Of a stretch of DNA of 64,000 bases, positions 57,301 to 64,000 are shown in pieces. This DNA is from Endothia cerciana. Taxonomy: Eukaryota; Ascomycota; Sordariomycetes; Diaporthales; Cryphonectriaceae. The stretch is taken from the NCBI GenBank assembly GCA_026119935.1, contig JALRMH010000005.1:1116001-1180000 (forward strand), written 5' to 3'. The position numbers and the translations under genes were made by a program. Position 1 is the stretch's first letter. Each line of letters opens with the position of its first letter. Below the pieces are notes generated by a model. That model was not told the origin of the DNA and searched no databases. It worked only from the letters and a program-made list of their open reading frames with translations.

Positions 57301-60300
57301 GGAAGGCTTCCTCTCGTGCCTGCCTCTGCATCTGCTCGATGCGGCCCGCTCGATAGATCATGCCCAGCTTCCACTCGAATGCGCCATCCTCCAGTTCAAA
57401 GAGCAGTGCTTTGGTTCTGAAGGACACTTTAGGCACATTCCTTGGCTCCACTGGACCCTTGTCCAAGATATACTCGTTGGTGCCGGTCTTGAAACGGTGG
57501 TGCAGTTGTTCCACAGCTTTGATGACGTTGGTAACGTTGTCCGAGACTTTGCTGATAACAAATTCATGAGGGACAGCCCCCCTGACAGCTTCTGTGACGA
57601 TGTCAAACATCTTCTCGTCTTGATACCCACCAGTCGCCATCTTACGGCGAGATTCTCGATAATCAAGACGCCCGTGTTTGATGCTGACGATTTTGGCCCA
57701 CACACCGCGCATCCTGGGAGGCTCTGAGTACAACCTGATCAACTTCGTGTAAAAGAACGGTGATGACCAACGGTGTCTCCCAGCTTCGAGGCTATAAATG
57801 TGCAACATCATCGGCGGATCTGCCGGCATCTCTGCTTTGATTTGCACAAAGGCCGCCTTGAAGTCGATGGCAACAAGCTCAGTTCCCGAGCTGGCATCCT
57901 CAGGCTCCTGGAAAGGATAGTCCGGCATAGGAGGCGACAGATACTGCGAGCCAGAGCTCTTATGCTTCGGCGTCATCACAGGTGTTGATGGCATGTTCGG
58001 CGATGCAGCGTCACCGCTGCCGTGCATAAAGGCCTTCCGTATGACTGACATGGCGACGCCGATTGCATAATGACGGTACAGAGAATACTGCACGAGCAGG
58101 GTTTTCACATGGGAGTGTATGTGGAACACGGGTCCCTGGTTGTCGGTGTTGGTGGAGAAGGCGACCTCGAAGCGAGGCATCCTGATGAAGGGATCAACTT
58201 CCCACCGATCAGCCGACTCGACCACGAAAGCCTCCAGGCCACGAACATGGAAGGCTACACGGCGTCCATCACCGGGGGTCTGATGCTTCTTCTTGGGGGA
58301 CACAGGGAGCTTCTTGATGATTTCCGGGTCGAGAGACACGCTGACACGACTGCTCGCCCGTTTTCTAGCCGCGCGTCGAGGCAGGCCATCAAGTCTCTGT
58401 GCTCGGTACTCCGCAGTCCACGAGTCCAGAGACAAGGACACTCCTCTGGATTCGTCCGATATTTCCTCATCCACGCCGGCAACTTCAGCGCTGAAATCTG
58501 ATGCTTGTAATTTGAAGTGCAGCAGCCATGGAGGCACCCTGCGCAGGAAATTCGATCCCTTCTGCGACTTTGAGTAGCCGCGCTTGTCAGGCTCCACCCT
58601 GAGACGCAGCTGCCGGACAATTTGTCGCAACCCATCCGTGATCTCGGGGCGGACCAGCCGGATAGAAAATGTCTGTAGATTGGCGGTTGCAAGGACTTGC
58701 ACGTCGGGAGATGCGCTGAGGTTGACCTTTAGATCAAACGATTCCGTTTCCACGAGGTCGAAACGCTCGCCTCCAGAGGTCTGATAGTAGAGGCTATGAG
58801 ACTGCACCCTCAAGTTTGAAGCCAAGGAATAATGAAGCTCCTCCACGGTCGAATGGAATGACTCCGCATCGAGGGATATTGACGATATGGAGGAGATGAT
58901 CAAGTCGAAATCATCGGGGTCCGCGTCTTTCTGGACAGGCGGCAGGGCGATCCGGATCACTGGCTCGTGCATAGAAAACTTGATATTGGCTTTCGGAAGC
59001 AGTCTTGATATAAGCAAGTGTCGTTCCCGAGGCGGCTGTGAACTCCCTCTTTTTGGCCTAGGTCTCATCATGGCGAGCAGCAGGGGAAGGTGCTTCGGAT
59101 CCAAGTCAACCGAGGGAGACGTCACGACGGAGTTCGCAAACAAGATATTGGCGTTTCTCTGTTCTGGGTTGCTGGAGCCAGAAATCTCGACGGTTTTCGA
59201 GGGCAGAGTCGTCCTGACCGTCGTGGTTGCCATGGGCACGTACATCAGGCGCTGCGGGCTCCCCTGTCCGTCATCTAGCCCTATCGAGATCGAGAGCGCT
59301 GCGAGTAATGCCTCGTGCGCAAGATCCTTGGAGGGGAAGTACATCCTATGTGCCGGAGACTTTGGATCCAGCCGGTGAAGATCGATACCGACCTCCTTCA
59401 TGGATGCGTTGAGAATGACCGGTGGACCGGCGGTCTTGACTGCGTCGATCTTCTGTGTCAACGCGACGAAGCTGACCGCAAACTGCACCTCCTTTATGCC
59501 TCGAAGTATCGAGCTCACAAACTCTTTCGAATCGGACACCGTCTGCATGAGCTGCTCGTCCGTGCTGCCCGGCTCATCCAGCTCCTGCATGACCTTGTCG
59601 ACATACTCATCCATGGCCTCCGGCTGAAGAGGGGTTGACACAGCCTCGATCCTGCTCTCCCGGACCCGCCTGGCCGAATCCAGGATCTCGTCCAGGGGCA
59701 CATGGACACGGCCCAGCTTCAGGGCGATGGAGGCTTCCCGCAGCCCGTCGAGGTTCTCGTACAGGAACCCATGCACGTTCAAGGTGAGGTTGTCCAAGAC
59801 CTCCAGCGACTCGGCTCCGAGGGGCGTGAAGAGGACACTCCGGACGGTCATAATCCATTCGGCCTGGCGCTTCCCGTACTCCTTTTTTGATCTCGACGCC
59901 CAGAAGAATCGGGCCCGGTCGACCATCTTGCGCCGGGTGTCGACGGCAACGGTGACGCTCCCGAACTGTACGTTGCCCACATCCACGATATTGACGGTCG
60001 AGTTCGTGGCCACAACATCGACCATGCGCAGCCAATTGACGTTCCTGTGCACCCTCTTGATGCGCTCCTTGATCCGCGTGAGCTGCTTCCACGTCTCGCT
60101 ACGCTTCTGGGTACCCGTCGGGCGCCGGGTTATCGGGGTCTTTGGCGGCTGCAGCGACGGCTTGGGGTCCTGTTCCTTAACAAAGAGCGCCGGGTCGTCA
60201 GGGTCTGCGGCTCCCGTCCCGGCGGCCTTGCTAGCCTCAAGCTCGCGGACGTCGACGCTGACGACAAGCTCGCTGATGACGACGCTGAGCCATGTGGGCT

Positions 60301-60514
60301 GGGCGAAGGTGGGCCTGTGGACGTTGAGGCCAAGGCCCCTGATCTCGATCTTGATCCCATCCTTGGGGACATACGCGAGGCGGCGCAGGGAGAAGTAGCC
60401 GATGCGCTGGATGGAGAGGCCGGTCAGGAACCGGACGATGGCGAAGAGGACGAAGGAGGACAGGTAGAGGACGACGAAGACGCCGAAGATGAAGGAGGGG
60501 TTCAGGAGCGCCAT
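51362..60514 (-). CDS. fmp27: Bridge-like lipid-transfer protein, FMP27/Hobbit/BLTP2 family
   Basis: One uninterrupted frame of 3,050 residues starts at the ATG at 60514. An N-terminal membrane anchor (FIFGVFVVLYLSSFVLFAIV, residues 9-28) is followed by the family opening SIQRIGYFSLRRLAY. The body consists of long beta-rich repeats that form a hydrophobic groove in this family. Named landmarks are visible: the GFWDK block (GFWDKIRLNFHSRVRIAWKG, near 1390) with WGPSYQPAIQDM just before it, and the WPPW block (SWPPWVPMEVMSDYQTDPIG, near 2180). The last 500 residues hold a conserved IKLPSVVLCLSYKGKGDRN stretch, then a Ser-rich, acidic tail. Family members sit at ER-plasma membrane contacts and move bulk phospholipid. 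A 9.15-kb intronless frame is notable but fits large fungal FMP27 genes. Confidence 0.93.
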   Translation of the reverse strand: MALLNPSFIFGVFVVLYLSSFVLFAIVRFLTGLSIQRIGYFSLRRLAYVPKDGIKIEIRGLGLNVHRPTFAQPTWLSVVISELVVSVDVRELEASKAAGTGAADPDDPALFVKEQDPKPSLQPPKTPITRRPTGTQKRSETWKQLTRIKERIKRVHRNVNWLRMVDVVATNSTVNIVDVGNVQFGSVTVAVDTRRKMVDRARFFWASRSKKEYGKRQAEWIMTVRSVLFTPLGAESLEVLDNLTLNVHGFLYENLDGLREASIALKLGRVHVPLDEILDSARRVRESRIEAVSTPLQPEAMDEYVDKVMQELDEPGSTDEQLMQTVSDSKEFVSSILRGIKEVQFAVSFVALTQKIDAVKTAGPPVILNASMKEVGIDLHRLDPKSPAHRMYFPSKDLAHEALLAALSISIGLDDGQGSPQRLMYVPMATTTVRTTLPSKTVEISGSSNPEQRNANILFANSVVTSPSVDLDPKHLPLLLAMMRPRPKRGSSQPPRERHLLISRLLPKANIKFSMHEPVIRIALPPVQKDADPDDFDLIISSISSISLDAESFHSTVEELHYSLASNLRVQSHSLYYQTSGGERFDLVETESFDLKVNLSASPDVQVLATANLQTFSIRLVRPEITDGLRQIVRQLRLRVEPDKRGYSKSQKGSNFLRRVPPWLLHFKLQASDFSAEVAGVDEEISDESRGVSLSLDSWTAEYRAQRLDGLPRRAARKRASSRVSVSLDPEIIKKLPVSPKKKHQTPGDGRRVAFHVRGLEAFVVESADRWEVDPFIRMPRFEVAFSTNTDNQGPVFHIHSHVKTLLVQYSLYRHYAIGVAMSVIRKAFMHGSGDAASPNMPSTPVMTPKHKSSGSQYLSPPMPDYPFQEPEDASSGTELVAIDFKAAFVQIKAEMPADPPMMLHIYSLEAGRHRWSSPFFYTKLIRLYSEPPRMRGVWAKIVSIKHGRLDYRESRRKMATGGYQDEKMFDIVTEAVRGAVPHEFVISKVSDNVTNVIKAVEQLHHRFKTGTNEYILDKGPVEPRNVPKVSFRTKALLFELEDGAFEWKLGMIYRAGRIEQMQRQAREEAFRVKVKKIHEEARRETSVRARSTGPRARSSHSATSWGRSRSVDGRRPRSSSAGRERGRAPRYDPDNGYEITGHTLVSIADARAKLNAHNSRSWRTRIDRFYAMARNGMKDIRSTFWGTGHIPDDFDDGENILEVPERPALMSALIHDLHFTIDKPSFPMKQLPDFLHKVGKGMPRDMKYSLLIPMNVQINMGEARISLRDYPLPLLHVPSLKSGQSSRLPAMSFKTDFVIAEEFRGIESTRRIRVDVIPARNNESEGGKDRGFAIDVRRTIGPIKSYSDMNVDINTSLPTRITWGPSYQPAIQDMMMVIESFTKPQLDPSERVGFWDKIRLNFHSRVRIAWKGDGDVHFCLKGTRDPYQVIGNGAGFMMCWRNDVRWNIHTDDDPKRFMTVDSGEYVLAIPDFSHYARDTARRNDDNDSVLSEDSTKAGTVFKKVVMKLSGNVQWMAGLVFEQAIENGKRRFDFLPHYQVNLKSPNYAKAEENGLPYDAFRGFRSQYIHLSIAVRAPVDRDWASSDVEASRSYNTVHLTPRFFTHFFSWWSLFGGPMSLPVRQGALWPGREKSSKKFGRHLATIKYNLLLAPLFLSHIYKHKDVEDYDENAVSATGVKVRFDSFKLDIHQRREEFNTSDKGRKTQSRTTGMKIHAAQLDLAAADIRAVSASIKGTTTEAIMRNNLGSLITQQEDDGTDLSKFTIPDNDLSWIDMDDFVELDWILPSEPNPDTKILPLAFCPRLTYFRQTDIGGVIAGDPERTSPFGQEPTHLCIISQDDDPRRVQAQLVQQRLDQLGVQMEDHTRKVGDAEMNLIREGDQGPETRSTLDALLMHSSVLHDKKDFLENMLDQMTSSPVRSNESNSNLGDDNSDTSTGTGDHSINLPTSAEFASDFLNRFVVHNLQLKWNNLLRNIILRYIHQVSQRRGFIYYLSRPAVKFILDIVEEQTKLKSTKTPKDAAKPANRTNTNDTQRERNDIQDRIDKILQDGRKFVNADDDAKSAADVPNVSMEDLTGGIAEGFTPQKSYHVRLIAPQIQLQSEKNTNNVVMITSKGMELKVVEVSDKERLSDSVSGLVQRRFLVNMDSTQFFVTHQKWFSTQLLSMYSGSTYGTPSGSSWPPWVPMEVMSDYQTDPIGFKRVVQKTSAMLRYDKYNTLRLKYNDDVNTGDGADGESDDASTENRMDNLTVEFPQARAICNSSQYYAIYVIVLDLLMYSEPLEKTRSERLEKIMLASDFSDLRGTPEMVIKLQERIRQLEDIKSHFQIHSKYLDKQGWQDRLLVERDLAACEDELFFMMKAITTSQRKYDSTQGNALLKWCISVKDIVWHLVRDANEPLCEFQLKDVEYDRTDNSDGSHINLIRVGKVLGLNLLNDALYPEMVAPYLEDSRSVSLLESQPMVTVYWYMLEAVAGIPVMDHFEVNLFPLKIQLEREIGKKLFEYIFPGMGGDKFSASGGKNDSPQNLPGGESVAEEELVQEHVRPATAISERDRLDAGQFETRAGSLELRLRPTLTSDTRMSPTRNKAPSVQSNEKSSTFGFFRSSKPGLSKKKSWDSLRSSNTSRPGANRTNTGFSSKNETSSLNSDTTKKSRFTLRRSENKTDEPPDDLTEMISRASNYMTFSHIKLPSVVLCLSYKGKGDRNIEDVHDFVFRLPTIEYHNKMWSNLDLALAFKSRVIKALISHTGAIIGNKFRHRPNAAQQSKLRELASSSVIIAAPSVSDSQNGSGDDSSSLFGHDFSRSPPRSIQGSGSSIQIPRRDSRSSSIASSATSMRSGQLQVSTNSTITAGSSGATLQPTLSHTQSGPVVPSFQMMPPTPKERSPSDSNTNKHSGFGISMLRPSSSSSMRSFNSSNFGTSQRRGSNISTAYSAGSGGSPEQVVARARTMLGGLKERTESGGKDASGFFKEKFTALASRLNNAKDGNGNTRNEGEGLPPARSLTTPLGGEDKRRPASRWSSKSAEVIEEDDEGNGTAGEEKTEKNGSARDLDIKT

Positions 60515-62504
60515 GTCGTGGTCGTGGTCGTGGTGGCCGAAAGCAGCGACGCTCTACCTAGCGCGTGCCGCTTTACTATCTGGAAGCAGAGAGCCAGTCA
60601 GCGGGTGACCTGTGTCTGTCGAGAGCTGGTTCCGGGAGATCCGCCGCACGGGACCTACATGAAGAGGGCTGGAACCCTGGCATCTTCCATTGAGGGTCTA
60701 TTCGGACAGCTGAGGGTAGAGATATGGAGAGGAGGCGCGGGGGAACGGCGGGAGCAGGTCGGGCGAGCTGATACGATCGTGTACCATGCAGGTAGGTAGT
60801 GGTTGGTGTCGCAAAAGGGTGAGCAGCGGGAGTCGGAAAGGCTATGTATGCCTCGAGGATGCGATGTTGGTAGTAGCGGCAGTGCGTTCCCGTCATCAAC
60901 GACAGGGGGCGGCGGCGCCGCCGTTTGTAATCACAGACAGCGCAGCCAGCGGGAAGGATCCTTGGGCGGGACAGGAAATAGGATGTGGGCAGTATCGAGG
61001 TACCGTCACCAGCGCAGAAGTCCGAAGGGTCGGGACTCGTAGGTATCTAGGCGAGAAAAGTGAAGCTCGAAATTGGGGTCGACGTTGGGCCCAGAGGACC
61101 GCTGACAATTGTTGAGCTTGAGCAGGGAACGGTGTACCATCTACAGTTACCGTGGGGCCATAGTACAGTACAGTATAGTACAGTACAGTACAGTACAGTA
61201 CAGTACAGTATAGTACTTACCTGGAGGAAACCAAACCCTAGGTGGGCCTGGTCCCTCTCTTCCCCTGTGGGCGCCCCAGGCTTGACAGACCCCAGCTCGC
61301 CCTCCAGGGCGGGTACTACGGGGGGGGGGGGGGTACAGTAGTAGTACTGGCTACAGGCGCACCCCCGGTCGTTGAACCCAGTATCTCGGGAGACGGGACA
61401 GGTTCCACATTAACGGCGCCCCTGCAAAGTTTCAGGGGTTCCAGTCTTCATCTACGACGAGATTCTGATGACCTCTCTCGAGCACTTCTCAATTTCATAC
61501 GAATTACCTCCGAGTTCGCGTCTCCTGATATTCTCACGGACAGGCGCCTGCCTACGCGCACGCCGAAGCTAGCTACGGTATCGCCTAGCACGTGCCTGCT
61601 AGACACATCGACCCGGCTGCTCTGGGACTCTCGACCATTGGAGGTCATGGTCTTGGTTGACGGCTAATCTATCCTGTATATCGATCCTATAGGGCTGTCA
61701 GATCATACAGGGATGGCTAGGCTACCCTCTCACTCTACTTGAGGTTGCGAGCGCATCTTCAGCGACGGGCTCCGTGATGGATGTCGCAGGGAGGTGCGGG
61801 CTCACACGTCCCCTGGTTCCCAGTGATTTGGACGTCCTCGCAAGAAGTTTGGGTTGTTGCTCTCCGGACTCTATCTGGGTTTGTGGGCTAGGCGGTTATT
61901 CAGGCAGTCCGTTGTTACCTGAGACTCAATGCCACGACTCTGCCTCGTCTCTGAGCCGGCGCTGCCTCTGCAGCAGGAGAGCGGCGGCCAGCAGGCGTGT
62001 CCTGCTCGAGGCTGTAAATTCTCAGGGCTCTGATGCCGAAGTGAGAGGGCGCCACTCAGCAGCGCAGACTCGACAGCGCAGTGCCTGACCCAGAGATATC
62101 GACGAGATATGTGCGCTCATGAGGGGATCTTGACCTGAAATGCATAGCTTGCCATCAAGGTCCCAGGTCTTCGGGATGCATGCGGACCGGGGGCTGCGGC
62201 CGCAGAGCGGGAGCTGTGAACTCATTTGCATGCATCGAGTGGCAGGGGCTTGCTGTGAAGGCGAGGGCGTGGTCTGTGTGTAGGATTCAGACGCCATCAA
62301 AAGCAAAGTGTCGCACAGCCACCTGCAGGGCTCGGAGAAACGCGCCCCGGCGATAATATTGAGATCTTGACGATGTTGCCCACCCTCCTTACGGCGTTGT
62401 CCTGGTACCTTATTCAACGCCAGATATCAGGTACGAGGCCCTGGTGATAGATTGGCTTAGACACGTATTCAATTGGTAATACGAACACTTACGTTTACAT
62501 CAAC
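60515..62504. other. 2-kb divergent upstream region of fmp27 and the ankyrin gene
   Basis: It must contain both promoters. A short GTCGTG repeat lies just upstream of the fmp27 start (60515-60533). Further up are the ACAGT array at 61161 and a G12 run near 61321-61332. No gene was recognised. Confidence 0.4.
61161..61216. repeat. Pentanucleotide microsatellite (ACAGT)n
   Basis: About eleven units of TAGTAC/CAGTA occur in tandem with two TATAG variants. Because GTAC is palindromic, both strands read almost the same and the array could fold into cruciforms. Confidence 0.85.
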
Positions 62505-64000
62505 ATGGACACCAATGGCGTGGCGGTCGAGTCACACGGTCCCCACGGCTGGTCCGCCTCGAGTCCAGTGCTACGACCTCCACACGGTCCTGAATTGTCA
62601 GAAAGCTCATACTTATTACGGTCGGCCTCGGATACATCTCTCTTGTCTACAGCAGAAGAAAGGAGTGCGTCGGACCAAGACCATCAAGTCGCAGCCCTCC
62701 AGCAGGCCATCGACAACTTTAATTCTGCACGCATCCGCAGCATTCTCAAGGAGGAACCGGAACTGCTGCAGACATTTCGCGTCCACCCATGGAGCACTCC
62801 GCCTCTGCACTACGTGCTCCAGTGCAGATGGGGAGAAAATATCCCGGAGCGCCTTCGGGCCGAAGCTGTGAGGGCTCTGCTTGAGTCTGCCACCGAGGAC
62901 ACGGCCAAACTGAGCGTCCTAAATGCCACGGACGGGAGGGGCTACACCCCATTGCACCTGGCCGTCGACTTCGAGACGATCGTCCAGTGCTTGTTGCAGA
63001 GTGGTGCGGAAGTTGACCCACGAGATCACCATGGCTCCACGCCGCTGCGCTACGCAGTCTTGGGACACCAAAGCAAGGCCGCCGAGATCCTGCTCGCCTT
63101 TGGGGCAGAAACAGACGCCTACGACATGTTTCTTCAGACGCCCATGGACTGCGCTCGAGACCGTGCCGGCTGCTTCCCGGTGCAGGAAGACGAGTGTGAC
63201 ATCTTAGCACTGCTCGAGAAGCATGACCACGAGCTGTGGGCCTGGGAAGCCCGAGGCCCACGCCGGTATACGTCTTCTCTTCACTTTAGTGGTCGTGTAT
63301 CGGCCATATTCCAGTATCGGGATGGGCACGGTGATTCCGACAGCGCCGTTCAGACCAAATACGTACGGAATGCTGCGAAGCCGGTCTTTGAGATGCTCTA
63401 TGGTTCGACATCCTTGGCCGAGGAGATTTGCCGCCGCCAGTTGATCTCCTGGGGACCCAGCCTAGGCAGACACCAGTCAATATCGAGCTGCTGGATTCAC
63501 TTTCCCGCAACGAATGTGAGTTCGCCGCACTGGCAACATCTCTGATACTGCCACGACTCTGACCACGACCGCTCGGGTCGACAGTTTCAATGGATGCAAA
63601 CCGCTGCGGACAAGATCTTCCTTCCTCGTGGGCAGGGGAACTTTGGCAACTCGTCTGACAGAGACAATGCCGTGAAGTATTACTGGATGAGGGTTTTTAT
63701 GGCAAGGGTGAGGCTCCCATCGTGTCTCACAACACCCAAGTATCATGTGAGTGCTCATGTTGTGATGCACATGCCGAAACCTTCGTCTTTAAAATGTTCC
63801 CAGGTGGGCGGTCGTTGGCTGATACAGGCATAGCCAATGCCATTACCAGGTGTCGCAGATGGAGATGCATTCTTCGCTGTGGTGAGGAAATCCAAAAATC
63901 AAGCGCTGAACGCTCGCGTGGCTTGTTATTCGTGGCTGACGATGTTCAGCTTCCTATAGTCAATGTGGATGTTCAACAGCCGCGGCATCATGATCACAAG
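62505..64000 (+). CDS. Ankyrin-repeat protein, possibly with a C-terminal CorA-like part (partial)
   Basis: Exon 1 runs from the ATG at 62505 to 63515 (337 residues). The second exon 63585-63707 follows a 69-bp intron (GTGAGT to CAG); the rest is uncertain and leaves the window. After a disordered start, ankyrin repeats run from about residue 70 to 240: TPPLHYVLQCRW, GYTPLHLAVDFETIVQCLLQ, then GSTPLRYAVLGHQSKAAEIL and TPMDCARDRAG. The repeats are followed by ELWAWEARGPRRYTSSLHFS and, across the splice, WIHFPATN-FQWMQTAADKIF. That junction resembles the W-x-H-x-PAN-xx-W-x block that starts the CorA-like domain of many fungal ankyrin proteins, but the membrane helices and GMN motif would lie outside the window. 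Exons beyond 63708 were not resolved. Confidence 0.7.

Noticed and set aside
55000..60500. Many plus-strand frames over fmp27 and a 250-residue frame at 60047-60799
   Set aside because: All are antisense to the conserved 3,050-residue frame and have the wrong codon composition.

Overview
The window looks like nuclear DNA of a filamentous ascomycete (Pezizomycotina, most likely Sordariomycetes). Genes carry short GT-AG introns (mostly 50-110 bp) with CTGAC-like branch sites, coding third positions are GC-rich, genes lie on both strands without operons, and the recognisable proteins are fungal families. No tRNA, rRNA, CRISPR array or bacterial-type signal was seen.

Layout. 1-6.3 kb is a housekeeping block: the 5' end of an unrecognised gene, divergent from vps16 (HOPS/CORVET subunit), then the alpha subunit of the mitochondrial processing peptidase on the opposite strand. 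A decayed ribosomal protein S29 copy lies between the last two. 7.4-20 kb is an accessory stretch: a full-size PDR-type ABC transporter, then about 6 kb of gene debris, then a secreted BBE-type FAD oxidoreductase. The debris holds an aldo/keto reductase fragment with a stop codon, an NB-ARC-like fragment, the last exons of a CmcJ/AsaB-like oxidase, a copia-like LTR and a small coiled-coil gene model. It may be what is left of a secondary-metabolite locus. 23.7-36 kb is conserved again: a Dma1/CHFR-like FHA-RING ubiquitin ligase, a YML020W-like alpha/beta hydrolase and, divergent from it, the ribosome-biogenesis factor RRP5.

38-43 kb holds a NACHT-type STAND (NLR-like) protein and a coding-looking but frame-broken orphan gene. 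43-47 kb is a microsatellite-rich spacer before an intronless, disordered, unrecognised protein gene (47.1-48.7 kb). 51.4-60.5 kb is one uninterrupted 9.15-kb frame for a bridge-like lipid-transfer protein of the FMP27/Hobbit/BLTP2 family. The right end holds the start of an ankyrin-repeat gene that leaves the window.

The conserved genes serve unrelated core functions: vacuolar fusion, mitochondrial import, rRNA processing, mitotic checkpoint and lipid transfer. The most notable content is the eroded accessory island, the S29 relic, the NLR-like gene and two spliceable introns that are stop-free multiples of three. Gene models were spliced by eye from protein-family conservation and splice consensus; no search was run.
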